Assembly: GCA_001870995.2 (NCBI GenBank)
Contig: MLAV02000003.1
Location: 248,001 to 312,000, forward strand
DNA: 64,000 nt
Reading direction: 5' to 3'
Origin: Chitinophaga sp. CB10
Lineage (GTDB): Bacteria; Bacteroidota; Bacteroidia; Chitinophagales; Chitinophagaceae
The notes under the pieces are model-generated. The model was not told the origin of the DNA and did not search any database. It was given only the letters and a program-made list of their open reading frames with translations. Both the position numbers and the translations under genes were made by a program. Shown here piece after piece: positions 16,391 through 24,550 of this stretch; position 1 is the first letter of the stretch, and each line of letters opens with the position of its first letter.

Positions 16391-16421
16391 ATTCTCAGGG
16401 CCTTCATTTTTTAATTTCATC
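16391..16421 (+). repeat. Variant element B, copy 3
   Basis: ATTCTCAGGGCCTTCATTTT plus a T-rich tail, 336 bp after copy 2. It is the last member of the array. Confidence 0.8.
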
Positions 16422-16547
16422 GCCGTTTTTAACATTCGCTGTGTAAAAGTATGTGCAGATATGGGTTAACCTGTGAAATTACTGGGGAAAGAAAAATTGA
16501 AAAATTTAATTAATGTACTTGTAAGTCATTGATAATTAATAAAAAAT

Positions 16548-16588
16548 TGGTACAAAAAAGAAAACCCGTGTAATGTGATTACACGGGT
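16548..16588 (-). terminator. Terminator of nadA
   Basis: ACCCGTGTAA (16564-16573) pairs with TTACACGGGT (16579-16588) around TGTGA. On the minus strand the stem is followed by TTTTCTTTTTTG, 33 bp past the nadA stop. Confidence 0.92.
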
Positions 16589-16620
16589 CTTAAATAATGT
16601 GAATAATGTTGAAAACTATC

Positions 16621-17628
16621 TTATAAACCAGCAGCAGCACTAATCTCTAACATTCTTTCAATCGGCTTCAAGGCAGCCAAACGAAGATTTTCGTCCATCG
16701 TGATTTCAGGCTGCTCATATTCCATACACAGGTAGAGTTTCTCTAATGTGTTCAGCTTCATATGCGGACAATCATTGCAAGCGCATGCATTGTTCGGTGG
16801 CGCCGGGATGAAAGTTTTGTTTGGATTGTCTTTCTGCATCTGGTGAAGAATACCCGTTTCAGTCACTACGATGTATTCCTGTGCATCGTCCTTTTGGGTG
16901 AATTTCAGGATGCCGGTTGTGGAACCAATGTAATCCGCCACTTCCAGCACCGCCGGCTCACACTCCGGATGCGCCACTATCTTGGCTTTCGGATGACGAA
17001 CCTTCAGTTTCATGATCTTTTCCAGGGAAAATATCTCATGGACCATGCAGGCGCCATTCCACAAAACCATGTCTCTACCCGTTTTTTTGACCAAATAAGC
17101 GCCTAAATTCCTATCGGGGGCAAAAATGATCGGCTGATCCTTGGGGACGCTTTCGATGATTTTTTCGGCATTAGACGAGGTGCAGATGATATCGCTGAGC
17201 GCTTTCATACCCGCAGAACAGTTCACATACGAAATCACGATATGATCGGGGTATTTCTCACGAAACTTCCTGAACAGCTCCGGCGGCGCACTGTCCGCCA
17301 AGGAGCAACCCGCTTTCAGATCCGGCAGCAGCACTTTTTTCTGTGGACTGAGGATTTTCGCGGTTTCCGCCATGAAATGCACACCGGCAAACACGATGAT
17401 ATCCGCATCCGTTTTAGCAGCGGCCTGAGCCAGCCCCAAACTGTCCCCAATGTAATCTGCAATATCCTGGATGTCCGGCTCCTGGTAATAGTGCGCCAGG
17501 ATAATGGCATTTTTGCGTTTTTTCAAATCTTCGATCGCCGCAAACAAATCCAGGGACGGATCCACCGGTATATCCAAAAATCCGTTGTGTTGCAAATTTT
17601 TTTTTGCGGTGGCAAAATCCATAATCAT
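16621..17628 (-). CDS. nadA: Quinolinate synthase NadA
   Basis: 335-residue [4Fe-4S] enzyme that condenses iminoaspartate with dihydroxyacetone phosphate to quinolinate in de novo NAD synthesis. The three pseudo-repeated domains are visible. The cluster ligands are C108 (LKAGCSLAD), C194 (WNGACMVHE) and C287 (CNDCPHMKLN). Substrate-site motifs AHYYQEPDIQD and GVHFMAETAK are present. The start may be either of two ATGs at 17628 and 17622. nadB and nadC are not adjacent; the gene stands alone between two DnaA-box clusters. A -7 element and a small hairpin with a T run lie in its leader. Confidence 0.96.
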   Translation of the reverse strand: MIMDFATAKKNLQHNGFLDIPVDPSLDLFAAIEDLKKRKNAIILAHYYQEPDIQDIADYIGDSLGLAQAAAKTDADIIVFAGVHFMAETAKILSPQKKVLLPDLKAGCSLADSAPPELFRKFREKYPDHIVISYVNCSAGMKALSDIICTSSNAEKIIESVPKDQPIIFAPDRNLGAYLVKKTGRDMVLWNGACMVHEIFSLEKIMKLKVRHPKAKIVAHPECEPAVLEVADYIGSTTGILKFTQKDDAQEYIVVTETGILHQMQKDNPNKTFIPAPPNNACACNDCPHMKLNTLEKLYLCMEYEQPEITMDENLRLAALKPIERMLEISAAAGL

Positions 17629-17651
17629 GACTATATATCTATTTATTTATT

Positions 17652-17681
17652 TAAAAAGAAAAGCCCACTACTATTAGGGCT
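17652..17681 (-). promoter_or_regulatory. Possible attenuator hairpin in the nadA leader
   Basis: On the minus strand AGCCC, a 10-nt loop and GGGCT are followed by TTTTCTTTTT, between the predicted start of transcription (near 17710) and the nadA ATG. The stem is only 5 bp, so this is tentative. It could instead be a weak terminator for transcription entering from the origin region. Confidence 0.35.
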
Positions 17682-17716
17682 GTGAATATGTGGAAATTAA
17701 ATTTCTGACCTTGATA

Positions 17717-17724
17717 CAAATGTA
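17717..17724 (-). promoter_or_regulatory. -7 promoter element of nadA
   Basis: CAAATGTA on the + strand reads TACATTTG on the minus strand, an exact TAnnTTTG about 90 bp before the nadA start. No TTTG at -33; a DnaA box (17747-17755) occupies that region. Confidence 0.5.
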
Positions 17725-17739
17725 GTTGTTATTCCTTTT

Positions 17740-18260
17740 GTCTTCATTATCCACACCAAAATTAACACCCTCTTTCCGCGCCAATACTGAATTCCGTCAT
17801 TTTCATCCACATACGTGGATAACCTCCTGCGTGTAAATCTTTTCACTATCCACCCTATTAGGAAATTGTTAAAAGATCACTTTTAAAATCCACAATCCAC
17901 ATTTTGAAATCCTAAGGGAAACTTTTGGCATAAAAACAAAATTAGTTTTACGTGTGTACAAAGGCACCTTTTCCCACCTTATTTTACGTTTTACAGGGGT
18001 TTTTACACATCAATTGTGGAAAAAAAACAACGGGGAATGAAAAAACGCCAAAAATGAAATACAAGCTGTTATGCCTTGTTTTATTCACAAAATCCTGTGG
18101 ATTGCGTTTTTCCACTTTTTCACATTTGTGCATAAGGCTGTCGCCGTTTTTTAATCCCCTCCCTGCAAAAATACACCGCCAAACGGGCTTATGAAAGTAA
18201 TTCACCAATCCATAAAACACTTCCTCAAAATGTGCTTTATTGTGGAAAACCTGTTAATGA
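17740..18260. other. Candidate origin of replication region, right part (DnaA-box cluster)
   Basis: About 520 bp with many DnaA-box-like 9-mers: TTATCCACA (17747-17755, perfect, +), CGTGGATAA (17814-17822), AAATCCACA and CAATCCACA (17886-17901), TGTGGAAAA (18015-18023 and 18241-18249), TTATTCACA (18081-18089) and TGTGCATAA (18127-18135). The last two and the perfect box fit TTATnCACA. The short ORFs here (17952, 17984) are low-complexity and antisense to one another. The region separates nadA from the PpiD-like gene. Confidence 0.65.
17747..17755 (+). promoter_or_regulatory. DnaA box (perfect)
   Basis: TTATCCACA, exact consensus, at the left end of the 17.7-18.3 kb cluster and just upstream of the nadA -7 element. 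Confidence 0.8.
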
Positions 18261-18333
18261 ATAGCAGTACATAAAAGTGTTATACATGGCTCAAACCCTT
18301 TGCTGTATTGGGTTTCGACATAAAAAATACTCT

Positions 18334-18365
18334 TTTGCAGTTACAACTATTTTATTCTATTTTTG
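18334..18365 (+). promoter_or_regulatory. Promoter of the PpiD-like gene
   Basis: TTTG at 18334-18337 and TATTTTTG at 18358-18365, spacer 20 nt. Transcription would start near 18372, giving a short leader before ATG 18396. Confidence 0.82.
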
Positions 18366-18395
18366 CTTTCCTTAAAAATGTAGACTATATAATAT

Positions 18396-20501
18396 ATGTC
18401 AGTAATTCAGAAAATCAGGGACAAGTATGCCGTAGTTATCATAGTGGTGATCTGCGTGGCGATTGTTAGTTTCCTGTTGCAGGATGCCTTCTTTGGCAGA
18501 AATTCCGTTGGTGGCCGTTCCACGTCCGTTGGTAAAGTGAATGGCGAAGAACTTCAGTATGCAGATTATCAGCGTCGGATATCCGACTATGAAAATAACG
18601 TACGCATGCAGATGGGTAACGTTAGCCTGACTGAAGAAGATCGTCAGCGTATCCGCGAACAAGTTTGGAACCAATTCCTGACAGAAGAAATTTTAAAAGG
18701 AGAATACAGCAAACTGGGCCTGCAGGTTACTGACGCTGAAGTGGTAGACCAATTCACCGGCGCTAACCCTAACCCGATTGTAATGCAGCAGTTTGGCCGC
18801 GATGGTCAGCTGGACCGCGTGCAAATGCAGCAGGCTATCTCCCAGGGCGGCTCCAACCCACAGATCCGCGAGGCCCTGCACCAAATGCAGGCGCAAATCG
18901 CCCAGTACCAACTGCAACGTAAATACCTGACCCTGGTTAGACAAGGTATATATTATCCTAAATGGTTAGCAAAACAACAACAGGAAGATAACAGCCAGGT
19001 GGCTAACATCTCTTATGTGAACGTGCCTTACGCTACCATCTCTGATTCAGCAGTAGCCGTTACGGATGCTGAACTGAACAGCTACATCCAGCAGCATAAG
19101 AAAATGTTCCAGGTGGAAGAATCCCGCAAACTGGAATATGTTTCCTTTGACGCTATTCCTTCCAGCGCCGATACCGCCAGTGCACTGCAGCAGCTGATGG
19201 CGCTCAAACTGGAACTGGATACTGTTAGCAATAAAGATATTGCCGGTTTCATCAACCGCAACTCCGATTCTAAATTCTTCGACGGTTATATCGCTAAGAG
19301 CGAAGCTAAATTCCCCATGAAAGATTCCATCGTGGATCTGCCGGTGGGCGGCGTTTTCGGCCCTTACTACGACAATCACCTGATTGCGTTCGCAAAAATG
19401 GTGGATCGTAAAATGATGCCAGACAGCGTGAAGGTGCGTCACATCCTCATCGCTGAAAATCCTAACGCCGGCGTTACTGACTCAGTAGCTAAAGGCCGTG
19501 CGGACAGCATCCTGGCCGCTGTGAAAGGTGGTGCTTCTTTCGCTGAAATGGTGACCAAATACTCCGACGATAACGGCAGCAAGGCCAACAACGGCGAGTA
19601 CCAGCTCACTCCTTCCACCGCCAGCCAATTCCCGGCTGAGTTTAAAGACTTCGCACTGGATGGCCCTACCGGCGAATATAAAGTGGTGAAAACCCAGATC
19701 GGTTACCATGTAATGCAGGTGGTTGAAAAGAAAAACATCGGGCCTGCTATTAAAGTAGCTTACCTGGCCAAACCGGTAGAAGCAAGTAAAGAAACCAATA
19801 ACACTGCTTATTCCGCCGCCAGCGACTTCGCCGCTAAAGCGCGCACCAACGCTGCGTTCAATAAAACTATCCAGGAAGGCAAACTGGTAAAACGTATTGC
19901 CGACAACGTTCGTCCTATGGACTTCGTGATTCCTGGCCTGGGTCAGTCCCGCGAACTGGTTCGTTGGGCATACGACGCTAAAAAAGGCGATGTGAGCCCG
20001 GTATTCACCCTGGATGATAAATATGTAGTAGCTGTACTGTCTACCGTTCGTGAAGAAGGTACCGCTCCGCTGGAAGATGTACGCCAGCTGGTGGAAGCAG
20101 AAGTGAAAAAACAGAAAAAAGCTGAGCAGATCATCGCTAAACTGGGTAAACCTACTTCCCTGGATGCTGCCGCTAAAGCTACTTCCCAGCCAGTGCTGAA
20201 AGGCGACGGCGTAACCTTCTCTACTCCTTTCATCGCTTCCCTCGGTTTCGAGCCGCGCGTAGCTGGTGCTGCTTTCAACAAAAACTGGGGCACCAAAGCA
20301 GTTTCTGCTCCAATTGAAGGTAACAGCGGCGTGTACGTGATCAAAGTGGATAACTACCAGCCATCCGGCCAGCCAGCACAGGATATCCCTGCTATGCAGG
20401 CTGCTTACGAACAGAGCGTTACTTCCATGCTGGATAACCAACTGTTCATGGTCCTGAAAAAACTGAGCAACGTGAAAGATACCCGCGCTAAGCTCTTCTA
20501 A
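18396..20501 (+). CDS. PpiD/SurA-like peptidylprolyl isomerase, membrane-anchored
   Basis: 701-residue periplasmic foldase. A single N-terminal transmembrane helix (about 12-30) anchors it in the inner membrane with the rest outside. A SurA-N-type helical region (about 40-230) precedes a parvulin-type PPIase domain at about 345-450 (VRHILIAENP, then SFAEMVTKYSDDNGSKANNGEY and QIGYHVMQVVEKK), followed by a further C-terminal domain (about 455-700). Layout and length match PpiD-type chaperones that assist outer-membrane and exported proteins. It has its own promoter and terminator. Confidence 0.9.
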   Translation: MSVIQKIRDKYAVVIIVVICVAIVSFLLQDAFFGRNSVGGRSTSVGKVNGEELQYADYQRRISDYENNVRMQMGNVSLTEEDRQRIREQVWNQFLTEEILKGEYSKLGLQVTDAEVVDQFTGANPNPIVMQQFGRDGQLDRVQMQQAISQGGSNPQIREALHQMQAQIAQYQLQRKYLTLVRQGIYYPKWLAKQQQEDNSQVANISYVNVPYATISDSAVAVTDAELNSYIQQHKKMFQVEESRKLEYVSFDAIPSSADTASALQQLMALKLELDTVSNKDIAGFINRNSDSKFFDGYIAKSEAKFPMKDSIVDLPVGGVFGPYYDNHLIAFAKMVDRKMMPDSVKVRHILIAENPNAGVTDSVAKGRADSILAAVKGGASFAEMVTKYSDDNGSKANNGEYQLTPSTASQFPAEFKDFALDGPTGEYKVVKTQIGYHVMQVVEKKNIGPAIKVAYLAKPVEASKETNNTAYSAASDFAAKARTNAAFNKTIQEGKLVKRIADNVRPMDFVIPGLGQSRELVRWAYDAKKGDVSPVFTLDDKYVVAVLSTVREEGTAPLEDVRQLVEAEVKKQKKAEQIIAKLGKPTSLDAAAKATSQPVLKGDGVTFSTPFIASLGFEPRVAGAAFNKNWGTKAVSAPIEGNSGVYVIKVDNYQPSGQPAQDIPAMQAAYEQSVTSMLDNQLFMVLKKLSNVKDTRAKLF

Positions 20502-20527
20502 GAGATACATTTTTAACTGACATAAGG

Positions 20528-20558
20528 AAACGCCTCCGCCATCAGCGGGGGCGTTTTT
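20528..20558 (+). terminator. Terminator after the PpiD-like gene
   Basis: AAACGCC-t-CCGC / GCGG-g-GGCGTTT stem around CATCA, with a T run, 27 bp past the stop codon. Confidence 0.9.
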
Positions 20559-20596
20559 GTGTTTATACGGTGACAATTAACGTGAGGGCTATTTCG

Positions 20597-20604
20597 TAAA
20601 TTTG
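20597..20604 (+). promoter_or_regulatory. -7 promoter element of the DUF2480 gene
   Basis: TAAATTTG, exact TAnnTTTG, 19 bp before the ATG. No clear TTTG at -33. Confidence 0.45.
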
Positions 20605-20622
20605 TAGTCAAAATGCGGAAAA

Positions 20623-21129
20623 ATGGAAGAAATCGTAAATAAAGTAGCACAGAGCGGACTGGAAACAATAGACCTGGAACAGTTTTATCCGGAAGGAGAA
20701 ATTGTGATTTTTGACCTAAAACCCTTCCTTTTCATGGAAATGATCCTGAAAGAGAAGGATTTCAGAGCCGCTTTACAGTCGCACGACTGGGAACAATACC
20801 GTGGAAAAAACGTAGGGATTATCTGCAGCGTAGACACCGTTATCCCCATGTGGGCCTATATGCTGGTTATGACCTACCTGGAGCCGGTGGCTGCCTATGC
20901 GGCATTCGGTGATGCCGATTTTATTTACAGTACGCTTTACCTGCGTAACCTGAATACCATTAACCTGGCGGACTTTACAGATAAAAGAATCGTTATTAAA
21001 GGCTGTGGGGATAAACGGGTGAGCGAAGTGGCCTATGCTGAAATAACCCGCCTGCTGCGCCCGGTAGTGAAAAGCATTATGTATGGGGAACCTTGCTCCA
21101 CCGTACCTATCTATAAAAAGAAAGCGTAA
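20623..21129 (+). CDS. DUF2480 family protein
   Basis: 168 residues, cytoplasmic, no signal peptide. It matches the DUF2480 family confined largely to Bacteroidota: the N-terminal ETIDLEQFYPEGEIVIFDLK, central GIICSVDTVIPMWAYMLV and C-terminal MYGEPCSTVPIYK are typical. The function of the family is not known to me. It follows the PpiD-like gene but has its own -7 element after a terminator, so it is probably transcribed separately. It converges with corA. Confidence 0.9.
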   Translation: MEEIVNKVAQSGLETIDLEQFYPEGEIVIFDLKPFLFMEMILKEKDFRAALQSHDWEQYRGKNVGIICSVDTVIPMWAYMLVMTYLEPVAAYAAFGDADFIYSTLYLRNLNTINLADFTDKRIVIKGCGDKRVSEVAYAEITRLLRPVVKSIMYGEPCSTVPIYKKKA

Positions 21130-21134
21130 TAAGC

Positions 21135-22241
21135 CTAAAACCACCCCCGCTTTCTGAACAGCCAGATCATAAATAGCAACATAAAGCCCATGACGCCCAG
21201 GGTGATGAAATAGCCATTCCTGGAATGCAGCTCCGGCATATTGTCGAAGTTCATGCCGTATATGCCTGCCAGTAAAGTCAGCGGCGCCATCAAAGTAGTC
21301 ACCACTGCCAGCACTTTCATGATCTCGTTCAGCTTCAGGTTTAGCTGGGTATGATACATTTCCTGCAGGTTCAGCACCATTTCCCGGTAGGTTTCGGCCA
21401 GCTCCGTGCATTGTACAATATGGTCAAACACGTCCTTGAAATACTTGGTGTCCCTGTCTTCCAGTACATCGCTTTCGCTTTTCATAAACCCGTTTACCAG
21501 TTCCCGCACCGGTACAATAGACCGTTTGAAGAGGAGGACTTCCCGCCGCAGGAAATTAATCCGCGCCATGGTTTTGGTGTTCGGGTAGTGCTGCACCAGG
21601 TCTTCCATCAGTTCAATTCTTTCCCCCAGCTTGTCCAGCACCACGAAGTAATTATCCACAATGATGTCAATTAAGGAATAGCAGAGGTAATCCGAAGAGC
21701 CGTTGCGTATCCGGGAAGAGGCTATACGCAGTTTTTCCCGGATGGGATCAAAGAGGTCCCTCGTAGGATCGTCCTGGAAGGAGATGACGAAACGCTTACC
21801 CAGTACAATACTTACCTGCTCCTGCTCTATCGTGGAGGTTTCGGAATTATAATACATCATTGGGAGGAGGCAAAAAAGCTGTTCGCCTATCTCGTCCATT
21901 TTTGCGCGCTGGCCCACGCTGATAATATCTTCTTCCAGCAGCGGATGTATCATAAAACAGGTGGCAATGGCATGCACGTCCTCTTTTTTGATGCCGTCCA
22001 CATTTATCCAGGTAATATTTTCAGATGCGAGATATGGGTAGGTGTCCGCTACGGACACCAGCTTCCTTTCCTCCAGGGAGGCAGGACTGTAATTGAATAT
22101 GGATATGCGGGATTCATCAACCGGCGTTCTCATTGCGGTGGGTACAGAGGGATTATAGTTCATAATCCGCTGTTTTTTCACTTTAAATGGGTTCAGTACG
22201 TCCAGTACCTGGGGAATAGGCAGGATTTTTTTGTTAGCCAT
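21135..22241 (-). CDS. corA: CorA-type magnesium/cobalt transporter
   Basis: 368 residues from the ATG at 22241; an upstream ATG (22331) would add an unusual basic extension. The long cytosolic domain ends in the stalk helix, followed by the first transmembrane helix carrying the ion-selectivity signature YGMNF and the second helix with a short basic C-terminus (WLFRKRGWF). It would form an inner-membrane pentamer importing Mg2+. Its stop is 5 bp from the DUF2480 stop on the opposite strand, with no terminator between them. Confidence 0.93.
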   Translation of the reverse strand: MANKKILPIPQVLDVLNPFKVKKQRIMNYNPSVPTAMRTPVDESRISIFNYSPASLEERKLVSVADTYPYLASENITWINVDGIKKEDVHAIATCFMIHPLLEEDIISVGQRAKMDEIGEQLFCLLPMMYYNSETSTIEQEQVSIVLGKRFVISFQDDPTRDLFDPIREKLRIASSRIRNGSSDYLCYSLIDIIVDNYFVVLDKLGERIELMEDLVQHYPNTKTMARINFLRREVLLFKRSIVPVRELVNGFMKSESDVLEDRDTKYFKDVFDHIVQCTELAETYREMVLNLQEMYHTQLNLKLNEIMKVLAVVTTLMAPLTLLAGIYGMNFDNMPELHSRNGYFITLGVMGFMLLFMIWLFRKRGWF

Positions 22242-22405
22242 ATTCAAATGCCGGTTTTTTCGGGTGTAAGATCCAATTTCTACGCCTAATTTAAGATTTT
22301 GTTTTGTTGATAATTTATTCCGAAAAATCAATCCAGCGAAGGGTTTTCTTAAAAGTATCGCGCTCCTTGTAAGCCTATAGACTAACTAGGATAATTATTG
22401 TGAAA

Positions 22406-22435
22406 AATCCCCGTCTGTTCAGGCAGACGGGGATT
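22406..22435 (-). terminator. Terminator of the DUF3472 protein gene
   Basis: AATCCCCGTCTG pairs with CAGACGGGGATT (12 bp) around TTCAGG. On the minus strand it is followed by TTTTTCA, 80 bp past the gene's stop. Confidence 0.88.
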
Positions 22436-22514
22436 CCTTTGAAAGAGAACTATTTTGTTGATGGGTATAAGCTCAAGGGAGATTATACCCCGTAGTTAAG
22501 CGCCAGTTATATTT

Positions 22515-23771
22515 TTAGAACTTAGGGAGATGAATATCTGGTTGCTGGCCAGTGGCCGGGCGGGTGAACATATCCCCGTACTGGGCATTAGCAGGTTTAA
22601 AACCGCTGTTCCAAAGATAGAACCATCCATTTTCGGAACCGCCGCCGAAGTCTATGCGATCCTTAGCTTTAGCAGTGGCATCGTTGGTGAATTTGGCCTG
22701 CGTGAGTTCTATCCATTCCCCGGTGTCGGTCTTGATCCAATGGTTGCCGAAGTAGCCTTTGCGGCCCAGGTGCCCGTTTTCGAAGGAGAAGTTTTCCAGG
22801 AAGGAATACAGGTGCCCCATGTATTTACCGTCTTTCGGCGCCCTGAAGCTGGCGATCAGCTTCCACTCTTTATGCTCAGGTACGTAAAAGTAGGCTGTAT
22901 AGGTAGTATAGGTTCCTTCCGGCACGCTGTGCATGAGGAAGCGGTAAGTATTACCGGCTTTCCAGTTATATACCCAATGACTGTGCCCGCCGGTACCTTC
23001 GCCGCCGAAGCCGCTGGCATCCACGCTGTCCCCTTTCGCGAGCAGCACTACCTGGTCCTCATACTTCACTTTGGACCTGGATTCCGGCTCCCCGCCTGCA
23101 TCCCATACGGAGAAGATAATTCTCCTTTCAGTGGGCGAGTTTACCTGCATGCCGAAATAACCCCTGTGGAATCCGCAGGACATGAAGTAGGTACCGAGCT
23201 TATCTTCCCCTTCCGGCACTTTTATCTCCCCATAAAACCACTCTACATTTTTACCTGCCGGTACCGGGTAGCCGAGGTGTACAGAGGCCGCTCTGCGCCA
23301 GGGCTTCGGGTTATACTGAATGTCCTTCACTGCGGCGCCTTCCAGGTTAACGGACTTCACATCCGCATAGACGTTTCCTTTCTTCTCAATGCCTCTCAGG
23401 GAAACGCAGTAAAAACCGGGCGTTTTAATCTTTGTTTCCAGCGCCGGGATTTTCGTATAGTCGCTGCTGTTGGCTACTGTAATCGTTTTTTCCACACCGT
23501 TAACTTTTACGCCGATCTTGCTGTCGCCATCAGCTTTGGCCGTCACGGCCACTTTCAGCGTACCGGGCGTAGCAACGTGAAAATAGAAATTAACGGTATT
23601 GTCGTTATCCGTCCAGCCTACAACGCCATTGCGCTGGCTGATTTTCACATGTTCCTCTGCGGGATCGGCGTAGGCGGTAAAGCCAGGAAGGTCCGCCTGG
23701 GGAGTTTGTGCAAAAGCACCGGGGGCGGCAGCTGTCAGGAACAGCGCCAGCAGTAACCAATTCTTTTTCAT
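22515..23771 (-). CDS. Secreted DUF5077/DUF3472 protein
   Basis: 418 residues from the ATG at 23771, chosen because it begins a clean signal peptide (MKKNWLLLALFLTAAAPGAFA); the longer ORF adds an unlikely extension. Residues about 27-140 resemble DUF5077 (a beta-sandwich often found before DUF3472), and about 155-410 resemble DUF3472 with conserved aromatic/glycine motifs (HLGYPVP, GYFGMQVNSPTERR, GTGGHSHWVYNW). Such proteins may bind or process carbohydrates in the periplasm, but no activity is established that I know of. It is monocistronic. Confidence 0.85.
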   Translation of the reverse strand: MKKNWLLLALFLTAAAPGAFAQTPQADLPGFTAYADPAEEHVKISQRNGVVGWTDNDNTVNFYFHVATPGTLKVAVTAKADGDSKIGVKVNGVEKTITVANSSDYTKIPALETKIKTPGFYCVSLRGIEKKGNVYADVKSVNLEGAAVKDIQYNPKPWRRAASVHLGYPVPAGKNVEWFYGEIKVPEGEDKLGTYFMSCGFHRGYFGMQVNSPTERRIIFSVWDAGGEPESRSKVKYEDQVVLLAKGDSVDASGFGGEGTGGHSHWVYNWKAGNTYRFLMHSVPEGTYTTYTAYFYVPEHKEWKLIASFRAPKDGKYMGHLYSFLENFSFENGHLGRKGYFGNHWIKTDTGEWIELTQAKFTNDATAKAKDRIDFGGGSENGWFYLWNSGFKPANAQYGDMFTRPATGQQPDIHLPKF

Positions 23772-23993
23772 TGTTCTTTTGATTGATAGACAGCAAATAA
23801 AAGCGCTGCAAACGCCAAATGCAATTTCACTCATCAAAAATTACAATGGAATGAGAAAAAGCCGGATGGTAGCAGGCATGCAACGGTATGGGTAGCGGGT
23901 TATACAGCACATCCGTAGCGGAAATCCGCTATAGTATTGGGTTTGGGGAGATGGGACTGTTTTTGCGGGAAATCTTCCAAAAAACTAAACATT

Positions 23994-24548
23994 ATGGCTA
24001 CTCAATTAACCAATAAGAAAGTTGCCATCCTGGTGGCAAACGGCTTTGAAGAAGTGGAACTCACAAAGCCTTTGGAAGCGCTCAAAAATGCCGGTGCAAC
24101 GGTAGAAATTGTATCTCCTGAAAGCGAAAAAGTAAGGGCCTGGGCCGAAAAGGACTGGGGGAAAGATTACAAGGTGGATAAGCCCCTGAGCAGCAGCAAT
24201 TCACAGGATTATGACGCCCTCGTGCTGCCGGGCGGCGTATTGAACCCGGACCAGTTACGTATCAATAAGGAAGCGGTAAAATTCGTGAAGGACTTCATGA
24301 CCAGCGGTAAGCCGGTAGCGGCCATCTGCCATGGGCCATGGACGTTGATTGAAACCGGGGAGCTCCAGGGCCGCCGTATGACGTCCTACCCTTCCCTGAA
24401 AACAGACCTGGAAAATGCCGGCGTCAACTGGGAAGATGCGGAGGTGGTAACGGACAACGGCCTTGTCACCAGCCGTACGCCTAAGGACTTGCCGGCCTTC
24501 TGCCAGAAGATGCTGGAAGAAATATCAGAAGGCGCCCATGCCTTGTAG
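23994..24548 (+). CDS. DJ-1/PfpI family protein
   Basis: 184 residues from the ATG at 23994 (the upstream ATG-initiated form adds a Cys/Trp-rich tail). It has the class I glutamine amidotransferase-like fold with the nucleophile elbow AICHGPW (Cys near residue 105), plus FEEVELTKPLEAL at the N-terminus. The family includes PfpI-type proteins, reported variously as stress chaperones, peptidases or deglycases. It converges on rlpA with only 2 bp between stops. Confidence 0.9.
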   Translation: MATQLTNKKVAILVANGFEEVELTKPLEALKNAGATVEIVSPESEKVRAWAEKDWGKDYKVDKPLSSSNSQDYDALVLPGGVLNPDQLRINKEAVKFVKDFMTSGKPVAAICHGPWTLIETGELQGRRMTSYPSLKTDLENAGVNWEDAEVVTDNGLVTSRTPKDLPAFCQKMLEEISEGAHAL

Positions 24549-24550
24549 CA

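Larger units (their letters stand above)
15288..16416. repeat. Array of 31-bp interrupted dyads with about 82-bp period
   Basis: Thirteen ATTCTCA (or ACTCTCA) words start at 15288, 15370, 15454, 15536, 15610, 15692, 15888, 15928, 15973, 16055, 16223, 16309 and 16391; most successive intervals are 82-86 or twice that. In seven cases the word is followed after exactly 17 nt by TGAGAAT, TGAGATT or CGAGAAT, giving a 31-bp dyad (for example 15370-15400, 15610-15640, 16309-16339). The arms and a few flanking bases (GCGC on the left, GCCG on the right) are conserved; the centre varies. Function unknown. Confidence 0.9.
14427..16560. other. Candidate origin of replication region (oriC), left part
   Basis: About 2.1 kb without genes, very AT-rich with long A and T runs (14690-14760, 14995-15010, 15730-15746). 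It contains two perfect DnaA boxes (15771-15779, 16122-16130), two TTTTCCACA variants (14879-14887, 15024-15032), and an array of interrupted dyads from 15288. Four parS sites lie within 4 kb and mnmG (gidA) is nearby. Together these fit a chromosomal origin. Short ORFs inside (14792, 16136) are low-complexity artefacts. Confidence 0.65.

Noticed and set aside
15288..16416. CRISPR array
   Set aside because: The conserved parts are only 7-bp arms with partly conserved flanks, the dyads are interrupted by variable centres, spacing is about 82 bp with gaps, and no cas genes are present.
17629..17760. nadA-motif (NAD-I) riboswitch in the nadA leader
   Set aside because: The leader is short and AT-rich with a single weak hairpin; I do not see the paired tandem stem-loops of that riboswitch class, which is known mainly from Acidobacteria.
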